From NCBI GenBank assembly GCA_027448945.1, contig DAIDMQ010000016.1, forward strand, positions 208,988 through 272,987: a stretch of DNA of 64,000 nucleotides. Direction: 5' to 3'. Of this stretch, positions 53,131 to 61,855 are shown piece after piece. The notes beneath the pieces were generated by a model. It searched no databases. It saw nothing but the letters and a program-made list of their open reading frames with translations, and had not been told where the DNA came from. The stretch's first letter is position 1, and each line of letters starts with the position of its first letter. Position numbers and translations under genes: made by a program. Source of the stretch: Gallionellaceae bacterium (GTDB lineage: Bacteria > Pseudomonadota > Gammaproteobacteria > Burkholderiales > Gallionellaceae).

Positions 53131-54156
53131 TTACTTCTTCTTTGCGCTCTTCTTGCCAACTGCGGATGGTGCAGCGACGGGTGTAACAGGCGTCACTGGG
53201 GTTGCGACAGCAGGCATGCAGCTGGCGTTACTCACTGCGCCGTCTGGCATCACGGTGTTACACAGGTTCGCGCCTTTCAACACGGCGTCGGTGATGTTTG
53301 CGCCAGTCAGGTCTGCATCTGCAAGGTCGGCATGCATCAGATTGGCACCGGTCAGGTTGGCGCGCTCCAGATGTGTGCCACGCAAATTTGCGCGATTTAA
53401 ATTGGCATCGGTGAGGTTGATCTGGGTCATGCTCGCGCCTTGCAAATTGGTGCGTGCAAGATTGGCTTCGGTCAGATTTGCCTTGTTTAGATTAGCCTTG
53501 GACAGATCCGCCTGTGCCAGATTCGCCATATACAGCTGTGCGGAATTCAAAGTCGCGGCTGCCAGATTCGCATTCATCAATGCGGCATTGGCACACACGG
53601 TCTTGGCCTTGATCTCGCAACCGTTCACGCCGTTGTCGGTCGTTTCAACGAGTTTGTTTTCTGTGCCGCAGTTGCTGCTGTTCATGGTGCCGTCAGGCAT
53701 GGTGGTGCGACACATGATGGCTTTGCCGAACTTGCTGCGGATGATGTGTGCGCCAGTCAAATCGGCATCGGTCAGGTTGGCTTCGGTGAAATCTGTGGAG
53801 TCCAGCTTGGAGTTACTCAGGTTGGCACCACTGAGATTGGCCCCGATAAAGCTTACATAGGTCAGGTCCGCATGCTGCAGCTCCGCACCACTGAGGTTGG
53901 CACCCGTCAGGTTGCCTTCATAGAAGTTCACATCATTGAACTTTGCGCTGCTCAGGTTGGCGCGCGAGAAATCGCCTTTGTGCAAGTCGGTTCCGCTGTA
54001 ATCCGCACCGACCAGATGTTCGCCGGCCATCTTTGCGTTGGTGCACAAAGAACGTTTGCGTGGTTCGCAATCGCGATCCTTCGCTGCCCAAACTGAAGTC
54101 GAGATCACGCTTAATAATAATGCTGAAAAAATGCCCGTAATGATTTGTTTATTCAA
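53131..54156 (-). CDS. Exported pentapeptide-repeat protein
   Basis: The 341-residue protein consists almost wholly of pentapeptide repeats of the A(D/N)LxX type in two blocks (about residues 45-130 and 180-300), which would form a right-handed quadrilateral beta-helix. A signal peptide MNKQIITGIFSALLLSVIST precedes cleavage at WA-AKD. Cysteine-containing linkers (NCGTENKL and GCEIKAKTVC) separate the blocks, and the C-terminus is Lys-rich (KKSAKKK). The start is a TTG at 54156 after GGAG; 4 codons upstream another TTG is possible. Function unknown. Confidence 0.78.
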   Translation of the reverse strand: MNKQIITGIFSALLLSVISTSVWAAKDRDCEPRKRSLCTNAKMAGEHLVGADYSGTDLHKGDFSRANLSSAKFNDVNFYEGNLTGANLSGAELQHADLTYVSFIGANLSGANLSNSKLDSTDFTEANLTDADLTGAHIIRSKFGKAIMCRTTMPDGTMNSSNCGTENKLVETTDNGVNGCEIKAKTVCANAALMNANLAAATLNSAQLYMANLAQADLSKANLNKANLTEANLARTNLQGASMTQINLTDANLNRANLRGTHLERANLTGANLMHADLADADLTGANITDAVLKGANLCNTVMPDGAVSNASCMPAVATPVTPVTPVAAPSAVGKKSAKKK

Positions 54157-54239
54157 TTGAAACTCCAAAATTATTGAGGAATATTATTTCGCCGCAGTAA
54201 CGCACTGCCCGGTTAAAGAGTGGCACCCGGGTAGAAAGT

Positions 54240-54881
54240 TCATTTACCCAAAATCTTTGGGTGGACAGTTGGGATAGTTGAAGCGGAATATTTGCCGCGC
54301 AATCGATGCAAGATGTTTGCTGTCGGGGTGATGTGTAGGTACTGAAAGTAGGCCCATGCACACAAGGCCCCCGCGAGGTGCGCTACGGGAACTGGCGTAT
54401 AACTTTGTCCTGTCAGCCACACTGCACCCAGGCAGTTCTCACTGATCAGCTTGAGGGTGATGCCAAATAGTAATATCACATGGATTATCCGTGATCTTCC
54501 GTTTTGCTTGAGACCGTCAAGGCCGAGGTAAACCAATGTCGCTGTGGCGATACCAGACAGCCCGCCGTAGTAACGTAATTCAGGATGGTAGAAATAGACG
54601 GTCAAGCCCACCACGCCAGCGGTGAGCAGATAGAAAGCGCCCATGCCATGTGTGCCACGAGTCTCGATTAAACTGCCTGCGATCAACACCGTCAGGACAT
54701 CGGTATACAGATGTCCGGTGGAGAAGTGCAACAGATTGCCGCTCGGCACTCGCCACCAAGCACCCGCATTTATAGCGGCGCGATCGAACAGCAATGCTTG
54801 ATGCAAGGCGGGTACGTAGTAGCTCAGAGCCGCCATGCAGCAAATCGCCAGTGTCCAATAAGGGCGTTTCATCTCAGACAT
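54240..54881 (-). CDS. Rhombosortase (rhomboid-type intramembrane protease)
   Basis: The 213-residue protein is a rhomboid-fold intramembrane serine protease of the rhombosortase group. The catalytic Ser lies in YYGGLSGIATA (GxSG, near residue 115) and the His in VAHLAGALCAW (near 165); the GHLYTDVLTVLIAG segment near residue 58 is also typical. Rhombosortases process proteins with a GlyGly-CTERM tail. The gene follows such a target gene directly: ATG 54881 overlaps its end by 8 bases. Confidence 0.86.
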   Translation of the reverse strand: MSEMKRPYWTLAICCMAALSYYVPALHQALLFDRAAINAGAWWRVPSGNLLHFSTGHLYTDVLTVLIAGSLIETRGTHGMGAFYLLTAGVVGLTVYFYHPELRYYGGLSGIATATLVYLGLDGLKQNGRSRIIHVILLFGITLKLISENCLGAVWLTGQSYTPVPVAHLAGALCAWAYFQYLHITPTANILHRLRGKYSASTIPTVHPKILGK

Positions 54882-55720
54882 GCTTGCGAGAAACAACGGT
54901 CGTCACGCCTAAGCCCGCGAGTAACGTCAGCCATAGCCAATTCAAACTGCCACCCCCCGTGCGCTCCAAATACTCGGTGGTATGTATCACTTTGTAGTCC
55001 TGCGGACGTTCTTTGATCTTGTCTTTAAAGGTGACGAGTTGTTCGTCCAGATTGCCTATCATCTGATCGGCCGCTTTATCGAAGCTTGTTTCGCTGTCGA
55101 GACGCAATTGCTCGCTTAGATTAATGGGTGTTGCATTGCCATGTACATGATCCATGCCGGGTGCGCGGAATAGCATCTTGCGGCTCGCGATGTCCATCAC
55201 CACAGTATCTAGCATGGTCTGGGTATCGTTCTTCTCGCCTGGTATCACATAGGCGCCGACGATAGTCCAGTACGTCAAGCTAAGTAGACCTTCATTGGTG
55301 AATTGGACTTGGTCATAGGACACCAGTGCGATCACATCCACGCCATACATGGTGCGTATCTGGTCAAGGTTGGCGAAACTGCCTTTCTGCTTGAGATAGG
55401 CGCCGGGAATCAACTCTATATCCTTTACATAAGGATATTTTTTGAAGTGATCGGCGACGCGCTTCATTAGCTCCATCTGCTTGGGGGCGGTCAGTACCCG
55501 GTCATAAGCACTGGGTACGAAGGCGATGCCGACTCGCAAGGGCAAGGTTCAATACGGGTATGCCCGGTTGAACCTGCGGGTCTTTACTGTCCGGGTAGAG
55601 GAAGTCGACCACGCTGGCGGTATGACGATTGCCATATTGATTGGCACAGCCCGTCAGCATGTTCGCACCGAGAGCAAGCAGAAACAGCAATAGCAGTTTG
55701 CAAGAGGTGAGGTTCTTCAT
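54874..55720 (-). pseudogene. Rhombotarget lipoprotein gene with a single-base frameshift
   Basis: Two frames together make one protein. The first (ATG 55720) has a lipoprotein signal with lipobox LTGC and reads on to QPGIPVLNL, then goes out of frame and stops at 55502. The second (to 54874) continues with LPLRVGIAFVPSAYDRVL and ends in a GlyGly-CTERM tail, RTGGGSLNWLWLTLLAG and a basic end SRKHV. Removing one A of the pair at 55544-55545 restores a continuous protein of about 280 residues. The tail is the substrate type of the adjoining rhombosortase. Either a real mutation or a sequencing error. Confidence 0.83.
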
Positions 55721-55742
55721 GACAACTCCTTTAAACAGTGTG

Positions 55743-56945
55743 TTACGAAACTTTAGCTTTGGAGATTCTGGAAACTGCTAGTGCACCGATAGCAACCAGC
55801 AAAGTCGTCCCAAAACCCACGATAGTGGTGTTGACGGATATACCCATGCCGCTGACCAAAGTATACGCCCCGACGAACATCAACATCGCGCCGTTCTCGA
55901 CGAAGTTCTGCACCGCCAAAGCATTGCCCGCACCTATGGTTTCATGACCACGCTCTTGCAGCAGTGCGTTGAGCGGGACGACGAATAAGCCGCCGCACAG
56001 ACCGACTGCTGCCATGCAAATCATCGCGGTGTTGAGATTGCCGACTAGGGCCAGACTGAGGATGACAGGGCCTAATAGCAGGCCGCCGATGAGGGCGCGA
56101 TTCACCTTGGCGAGCGTGATCCAAGCGCCGGCGATGCCGGCTCCAACGACGATACCTATAGACACTACGCCCATCAGATTGGCCGGGGTCTGATTGTCGG
56201 TGAGTAGCAAGGCGGCAGGTACCCAAGCGAACAACATCAAGCGCAATGTTGTGCCGCTACCCCAAAACACGCTGGTGCCCAACAGGCTGAAACGTGTGTC
56301 CGGATCTTTGAATAGCATCGCCAAGGCGCTGATGAATTTCTTGATAAGGCGGTAGGGATGGATGTCGCCTTGCGCATTCTCGGCAGGCAACCGGGGGATG
56401 AAGAGGTTGGCAAAGGCGGCCAAGCCGTAAGCCGACAACACGCCGGAAAATGCCCAGGTCAGAGCATGATCCGCGAGCCAGCCGCCCAGCAATACACCCA
56501 GCAAGATGGCGACGATGGTTGAGCCTTCCATCATGCCGTTGGCGCGCACTAGCGATGCGGCGCCAAACATCTGCGACAAGATGCCGTATTTGGCGGGCGA
56601 GTACATTGCCGCACCTATGCCTATCAGGGCATATGCGGTGAGCGGGTTCACGCCAAATGACATCGCCAGTGCACCGCAGAATTTGAGGATGTTGCCTATC
56701 AGCATCACGCGACCTTTAGGGTAGCGGTCGGCGAACTGACCGACGAAGGGGGCAAGGAGCAGGAAAGGCACGACGAAGGCTTCTTGCAACATCGGCACCA
56801 AGTTCGCGGCACCCTGGGTTTTGACAATCGCGATGGCGATAATGAGGATGGCGTTGTCGGCGAGTGCGGAGAGAAATTGCGCGACCAATACTGCCGTCAT
56901 GCCCGGCGACATGAGTGGCATCTCTAATGATTTGCTTGTACTCAT
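55743..56945 (-). CDS. lplT: Lysophospholipid transporter LplT (MFS)
   Basis: The 400-residue protein has about 12 membrane helices of the major facilitator type, including GQFADRYPKGRVMLIGN (the loop 2-3 motif) near residue 65. LplT flips lysophosphatidylethanolamine across the inner membrane so that Aas can reacylate it. The ATG overlaps the aas stop by 4 bases, the same operon order as in E. coli. Confidence 0.88.
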   Translation of the reverse strand: MSTSKSLEMPLMSPGMTAVLVAQFLSALADNAILIIAIAIVKTQGAANLVPMLQEAFVVPFLLLAPFVGQFADRYPKGRVMLIGNILKFCGALAMSFGVNPLTAYALIGIGAAMYSPAKYGILSQMFGAASLVRANGMMEGSTIVAILLGVLLGGWLADHALTWAFSGVLSAYGLAAFANLFIPRLPAENAQGDIHPYRLIKKFISALAMLFKDPDTRFSLLGTSVFWGSGTTLRLMLFAWVPAALLLTDNQTPANLMGVVSIGIVVGAGIAGAWITLAKVNRALIGGLLLGPVILSLALVGNLNTAMICMAAVGLCGGLFVVPLNALLQERGHETIGAGNALAVQNFVENGAMLMFVGAYTLVSGMGISVNTTIVGFGTTLLVAIGALAVSRISKAKVS

Positions 56946-59083
56946 TGCAGTGTCTCCGCCATTGTCTTCAATCTCACATAATCGGTCTTGCCTGTACCCA
57001 ACAAGGGCAGCGCAGCGACAACTTCAATTTTGCGGGGGATAGCCAGCTCGGGGACACCGAGTTGCTTGGCGGCATCGCTTAGTTTTTCACGATTCAAATC
57101 CGCATCGGTGGTGTATAGCACGATGGTCTCGCCGCGAGCAAAATCGGCCTGTGAGGTCGAGCCGTGCATAGCGGCGGGCGAGGCGAGCGTGGCTAATTTT
57201 TCCACCACTTCGAGCGAGATCATTTCGCCCGCAATTTTTGCGAAGCGTTTGACACGTCCTATGATAGAGACGAATCCCTGCGCATCCAGCGACACCACAT
57301 CGCCTGTTTCGTACCAGCCTGCGCCGACATCAGAACAAGGCGGTTGGAGTTGTCCCGGTTGTTCGTAACGATAGTAGCCTGACATCAGATTGGGGCCGCG
57401 CACATGCAACATGCCACCATGGTCTATGCCTTGCACCGGTATTAAGCGGCATTCGATGCCGGGCAAAAATTGACCAACCGTGCCGGTGCGGTATGCCATC
57501 GGCGTATTAACCGCCAAGACAGGTGCAGTCTCGGTCGCGCCATAGCCTTCCAGGATGCGGATGCCAAATTTCTCGAACCATGTCGTGCGCACCGAATCAG
57601 ACAATTTCTCCGCGCCTGCCACCACATAACGCAAACGGTAGAAGTCGTATGGATGGGCGAACTTGGCATAGTTTGCAAGGAAAGTACTCGTGCCAAACAT
57701 TACGCTGCAAGCACGGTCATAAGCAATCTCCGGGATCACGCGATAGTGCAGCGGGGTGGGGTAGAGGAATAATTTCATGCCGGTCAGGATAGGCAGCAGT
57801 GCGCCGCCCGTCAGGCCGAAAGAGTGAAAAATAGGCAAGGCGTTGAGCACTTTGTCGTCACCCGAGAAATCTATGATGGAGCGTATCTGTGCGATGTTGG
57901 AAAGTAGCGCACGGTGCGATAACACCACGCCTTTGGGTTTGCCCTCTGAGCCAGATGTGAACAACACCACAGCCGCACTATCGGGGGAGATTTTTTGTTC
58001 GGCACTACGAGGGAACAACATTGAAGTTATCACCCACAATTTATCGGCCAAACTAAAATCCGCGCGCAGGTCTTCCACATATAAGATTTTCACGCCCTTA
58101 AGTGCGGCGATATCGGCTTCCAATTTGGCTTGTTCGACGAAGGCGCGTGACGCGAACACGGTGCTGATTTTGGCAGCCGTGCACGCATCCTGCATAGCAC
58201 CCGCGCCCGCTTTGTAATTGAGCATCGCAGGGACACGACCGCGCGCACTTGTACCTATCATCATGCACACCGTCGCCGCCAGATTGGGCATCAAAATGCC
58301 GACACATTCATTCGGCAGACTGTTCGTTTCCACGATCCGCCCCAAGGCGAGTGTCATTTTGAGGAGTTCGCCGTAGGAGTATTCGATTTGTTTCATGTCC
58401 TCGACGACCAGACGTTTGCGGCCATAGATATTGACGGCATCCAGTAGACCGGAATACAGCGTCTGTTTGGGGTGAGAAGCGAACACCATCTCCTGCATCA
58501 CGCGCCGCATCGCTTCTCCGGCTTCGCGTCTGCGTAGCTTGGCAGTATCGGCGACAGGCATGGCGATGGCGGTCGAGGGTAGGACGGAAATCGTGATCTT
58601 GGGAAAAAAGTGGCGCGCATATTTGCCTGAGAGGCGGCTGAAATAAGAGCGTGCAGGACCGTCCAGACGCACAGGTAATATCGTCGCCCCAGTCTTTGCC
58701 GCCACAAAGGCGGGGCCTTCATAGACTTTCATCAATGAGCCGGTTACGGTGATGCGCCCCTCCGGGAAGATCACTACCGGACGGCCCGCTTCGACCAATT
58801 TGACAACCTTCTTGATGGCCATCGGGCTGGTGGGATCGACCGCCAGATAATCGACCTGGTTCAGTATCAGGCGGAAGAACCGGTTGCGTGTGACACCTGT
58901 ATGCACTACGAACACAGGATCAAACGGAAGATAGCAGCCGAGTAACAGCCCGTCCAAGAACGATTCGTGATTGGCAATGATCAGTAACTTGCGGGTATCG
59001 ATGTCGTCGCTAAGGCCGGTAATACGGACGCGGAAAAATAGTTGCAGCAATGATTTGGTGACGATGCGGAATAGGTTTCTCAT
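56942..59083 (-). CDS. aas: Acyl-ACP synthetase/2-acylglycerophosphoethanolamine acyltransferase (Aas)
   Basis: The 713-residue protein has an N-terminal PlsC-type acyltransferase domain (NHESFLDG with the HxxxxD-type catalytic His-Asp near residue 34; FPEGRITVTGS near residue 108) and a C-terminal AMP-forming acyl-ACP synthetase domain (VVLFTSGSEGKPKGVVLSH near 385, YGATETAPV near 525, YETGDVV near 605). It restores phosphatidylethanolamine from its lyso form. The end is coupled to lplT (ATGA). Confidence 0.9.
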   Translation of the reverse strand: MRNLFRIVTKSLLQLFFRVRITGLSDDIDTRKLLIIANHESFLDGLLLGCYLPFDPVFVVHTGVTRNRFFRLILNQVDYLAVDPTSPMAIKKVVKLVEAGRPVVIFPEGRITVTGSLMKVYEGPAFVAAKTGATILPVRLDGPARSYFSRLSGKYARHFFPKITISVLPSTAIAMPVADTAKLRRREAGEAMRRVMQEMVFASHPKQTLYSGLLDAVNIYGRKRLVVEDMKQIEYSYGELLKMTLALGRIVETNSLPNECVGILMPNLAATVCMMIGTSARGRVPAMLNYKAGAGAMQDACTAAKISTVFASRAFVEQAKLEADIAALKGVKILYVEDLRADFSLADKLWVITSMLFPRSAEQKISPDSAAVVLFTSGSEGKPKGVVLSHRALLSNIAQIRSIIDFSGDDKVLNALPIFHSFGLTGGALLPILTGMKLFLYPTPLHYRVIPEIAYDRACSVMFGTSTFLANYAKFAHPYDFYRLRYVVAGAEKLSDSVRTTWFEKFGIRILEGYGATETAPVLAVNTPMAYRTGTVGQFLPGIECRLIPVQGIDHGGMLHVRGPNLMSGYYRYEQPGQLQPPCSDVGAGWYETGDVVSLDAQGFVSIIGRVKRFAKIAGEMISLEVVEKLATLASPAAMHGSTSQADFARGETIVLYTTDADLNREKLSDAAKQLGVPELAIPRKIEVVAALPLLGTGKTDYVRLKTMAETLQ

Positions 59084-59109
59084 GGTCTCAGTCTCGTTTC
59101 GTGGATTCT

Positions 59110-59460
59110 TTAAAGTGTTGCATGCCCATCAAAAATTGGGCGCAATTTTGTATCTGGTAATAGGCTTCCGGGTGTGAAGGCGAGACGCCGCCAAGGAATG
59201 TAACCGAAATACCAGGTTTGCCAAAATCGCAAATCGGCTTGTGGATTATGGTTGGGAAAAGTTGCAAAACTTTCTATCGCGCCGAGCTCGATATCCATGG
59301 CTTCGTGGATGACCTCGCGCACGAATCTTGAACGGAATTGACGCCGTGAATACAGATCGAAGCCGGTGCCGTAACAGATGCCAGTACGCTTTTTCACGGC
59401 GTCTTTCAAGTTCGTTACTGGGCTTTCATCCAATGAACTGCATAAACGTTTAATGGCAAC
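59110..59460 (-). pseudogene. Gene remnant, 5'-truncated, unknown family
   Basis: The frame that ends at 59110 gives about 115 codons of protein-like sequence (KKRTGICYGTGFDLYSRRQF, then ATFPNHNPQADLRFWQTWYF and YIPWRRLAFTPGS). Its upstream part above about 59460 overlaps an opposite-strand remnant and has no coding character. I do not recognise the family. It may be the C-terminal part of a lost gene. Confidence 0.4.
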
Positions 59461-59657
59461 ACGGCCTTCTGACGGAGCAAGCCGTTGCCCAGATACAGGA
59501 AGCGTTACGCAAGCTGCGTGGCAAGTTCGCGGAATTGCATGAAGCAAGCATGGCCGCACCGCTCAGTAAGCGTTACGGGATAGGCTTGTTGTTTGCGATG
59601 CGGCAGGGAGCCGCAAGATTTTCTAAAGCTCAAGCGCTGAACATGCTTATTATTTAG
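59454..59657 (+). pseudogene. Gene remnant on the plus strand, C-terminus only
   Basis: After a TAA at about 59451 the plus strand stays open for about 67 codons to a TAG at 59655-59657. It encodes GLLTEQAVAQIQEALRKLRG and a C-terminal helical tail (HEASMAAPLSKRYGIGLLFA). This looks like the end of a helical regulator-type protein. No start codon or ribosome binding site is present. Confidence 0.4.
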
Positions 59658-61297
59658 GACAGTTGCTGGCCGTGCTCGCGAGTGGAATGGAATTGCACTT
59701 TCGGCCAGCGTTCTTGGGCTAAACGCAAGTTCACGCCCGTGTCGGCGAGATAGGCGTAATTGCCATCAACGTCTTTGGCCAAGCGTGCTTGGTTGGCTTT
59801 GACGAATTCGGCCAAGTGCGCGGTATCGGCACACGTGACCCAGCGTGCTGTATGTATACCGGCACGTTCAAATACCGCATCGACGTTGTATTCTGCTTTG
59901 AGGCGATGTTCGACCACTTCAAATTGCAACTGGCCGACTGCGCCGATGAGCGGGTTGTTATCGATCAGCGGCATGAATACTTGCACCGCGCCTTCTTCTC
60001 CCAATTGACGCAAGCCTTTTTCCAACTGTTTGGCTTTCATCGGGTCACGCAATCGCGCGCGGCTGAACAGCTCCGGCGCGAAATAAGGGATGCCCTTGAA
60101 GGTCAGTGCCTCGCCTTCGGTCAACACATCTCCAATCTGCAATTGCCCGTGGTTATGGATACCGATGATGTCGCCGGCATAGGCTTCGTCCAGGCGCGAG
60201 CGTTCGTTCGCCATGAAGGTCACGGCATTGGCGAGTTTCATATCCTTGCCGGTGCGTCGGTGTTTGACTTTCATGCCCGAGCTGTACTGACCCGAACAGA
60301 CGCGCAGGAAGGCGATGCGGTCGCGGTGGTTGGGATCCATGTTGGCCTGGATCTTGAACACGAAGCCGGTGAACGCCGCTTCGGTTGGCTCGACCATGCG
60401 TTTGTCGGTGGCGCGCGGCAATGGTGCGGGAGCCCAATCGACCAGGGCACGCAACACTTCCCGCACGCCGAAATTGTTTACACCGGAACCGAAGAACACT
60501 GGAGACTGCTGACCCTTGAGAAATTCTTGCAAATCGAAGGATGCGCCCGCGCCCATGACCAATTCGGTCTCGTCGCGCATGGTCTGCATTTCCATTGGAC
60601 ACAATGCCGCAAGTTGTTCGATAGCCTCGCCTTGCAATATTTCCACATCTTGTCCGGCCTTGGCTTCGCCGGGCAGAAAGCGCAACACTTGATCGTTGAG
60701 CAAGTGATACACACCTTGGAAACGCTTACCCATGCCGATAGGCCAAGTGACTGGAGCGCATTTTATTTTCAGCACCGATTCGATCTCGTCCAGCACTTCC
60801 AGCGGGTCGCGTACTTCGCGGTCCATCTTGTTGATGAAAGTGATGATGGGGGTGTTGCGCAAGCGGCACACTTCCAGCAGTTTGATGGTCTGTTCTTCCA
60901 CGCCCTTAGCCGCGTCCACCACCATTACTGCGGCATCAACCGCTGTCAGTACGCGGTAGGTATCTTCGGAAAAATCCTGGTGGCCCGGTGTATCAAGCAG
61001 ATTGATGACGCAATCATCGAAGGTGAATTGCATTACCGAGCTGGCGACCGAAATACCGCGCTGCTTTTCAATTTCCAACCAGTCTGAAGTCGCATGACGA
61101 CCGCTCTTGCGCGCTTTCACTGTGCCCGCCATCTGAATCGCACCGCCAAACAGCAACAGTTTTTCCGTGAGCGTGGTTTTACCCGCGTCCGGGTGGGAGA
61201 TGATGGCGAAGGTGCGGCGGCGCTTGACCTCGCGGGTCACGCCGTCTGCACCGGCAAGTGCCGGGTTGTTGGAGATTTCTTCTGATGTTGTAATCAT
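59654..61297 (-). CDS. prfC: Peptide chain release factor 3
   Basis: The 547-residue GTPase promotes release of RF1 and RF2 from the ribosome. G1 [15 protein letters not shown] near residue 33, G3 [15 protein letters not shown] near 100 and G4 FINKMDRE near 155 are present. Domains II-III follow ([29 protein letters not shown]). Length agrees with E. coli RF3 (529). Its stop shares a few bases with the plus-strand remnant, an indication that this end has been rearranged. Confidence 0.94.
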   Translation of the reverse strand: MITTSEEISNNPALAGADGVTREVKRRRTFAIISHPDAGKTTLTEKLLLFGGAIQMAGTVKARKSGRHATSDWLEIEKQRGISVASSVMQFTFDDCVINLLDTPGHQDFSEDTYRVLTAVDAAVMVVDAAKGVEEQTIKLLEVCRLRNTPIITFINKMDREVRDPLEVLDEIESVLKIKCAPVTWPIGMGKRFQGVYHLLNDQVLRFLPGEAKAGQDVEILQGEAIEQLAALCPMEMQTMRDETELVMGAGASFDLQEFLKGQQSPVFFGSGVNNFGVREVLRALVDWAPAPLPRATDKRMVEPTEAAFTGFVFKIQANMDPNHRDRIAFLRVCSGQYSSGMKVKHRRTGKDMKLANAVTFMANERSRLDEAYAGDIIGIHNHGQLQIGDVLTEGEALTFKGIPYFAPELFSRARLRDPMKAKQLEKGLRQLGEEGAVQVFMPLIDNNPLIGAVGQLQFEVVEHRLKAEYNVDAVFERAGIHTARWVTCADTAHLAEFVKANQARLAKDVDGNYAYLADTGVNLRLAQERWPKVQFHSTREHGQQLS

Positions 61298-61355
61298 TTT
61301 TTACACCATAAAGCACAAAAGGCTCGCTAAAGATTAGCAAGCCTTTTGATGTTTT

Positions 61356-61380
61356 AACCCATCCCCAGGGATGGGTTTTC
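61356..61380 (+). terminator. Hairpin with T-tail in the junction region
   Basis: AACCCATCCC (61356-61365) pairs with GGGATGGGTT (61368-61377), loop CA, followed by TTTTC. It could terminate a transcript coming from the left. Confidence 0.5.
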
Positions 61381-61464
61381 GAATTTGGTGGTGGAGACCG
61401 GCCTTAAATCCAACCACTCTCGCACCGTCCAGAGGATTGTAGCAGAAATGGTAGCGAGTGTGCG

Positions 61465-61488
61465 GAGCAATTGAATATTCAATTGCTC
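61465..61488. repeat. Perfect 24-bp palindrome
   Basis: The 24 bases from 61465 to 61488 are their own reverse complement (GAGCAATTGAAT, then its complement). It lies 127 bases before the excisionase-like HTH start and could be a dimer-binding operator or a recombination site. Confidence 0.6.
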
Positions 61489-61614
61489 ATTTCCACATCA
61501 AATCGTTTCAAACTAGGAATAACCCAATCCTCAAGCAATGTCTTGAGAAATTTGACCATTGGCGCTATTCTGACAAAAGTTGCCAATTTTGACATTAGGC
61601 ATTGTTTTTCGCCC

Positions 61615-61800
61615 ATGAAAAAAACTGATTCAGACATTCTGACGATATCGGAAGTTGCCGCATATTTAAAGGTCGCGGAGCGGACTATATATCGCTTGGC
61701 AGCAACAAAAAGAATTCCCGCTTTTAAGGTGGGAGGGGCTTGGCGGTTTTTACGAACAGATATTGATGCTTGGATTAAACAGCAATCGACAAGTATTTAA
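61615..61800 (+). CDS. Excisionase-type helix-turn-helix protein
   Basis: From ATG 61615 the 61-residue protein is a single MerR/excisionase-like HTH: ILTISEVAAYLKVAERTIYR and IPAFKVGGAWRFLRTDIDAW. It is typical of the small regulator or excisionase that heads mobile defence islands. An upstream extension to 61471 uses a non-ATG start and is ignored. It is 55 bases before the DUF499-type gene, so it probably regulates it. Confidence 0.82.
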   Translation: MKKTDSDILTISEVAAYLKVAERTIYRLAATKRIPAFKVGGAWRFLRTDIDAWIKQQSTSI

Positions 61801-61855
61801 TGTTGGAGCGGAGATGGCAGATCAATAGCCATAAGTATAAAAAGGATTTATATCG

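Larger units (their letters stand above)
61298..61614. other. AT-rich junction region with hairpins and a palindrome
   Basis: This region separates prfC from a divergent defence-type locus. It holds a near-perfect stem-loop at 61317-61348 (one mismatch), a 10-bp stem with a two-base loop and T-tail at 61356-61380, a 24-bp perfect palindrome at 61465-61488, and an ATTGGC/GCCAAT inverted repeat (61558-61563 and 61582-61587) just before the HTH gene. It is likely the boundary of a horizontally acquired segment. Confidence 0.55.
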
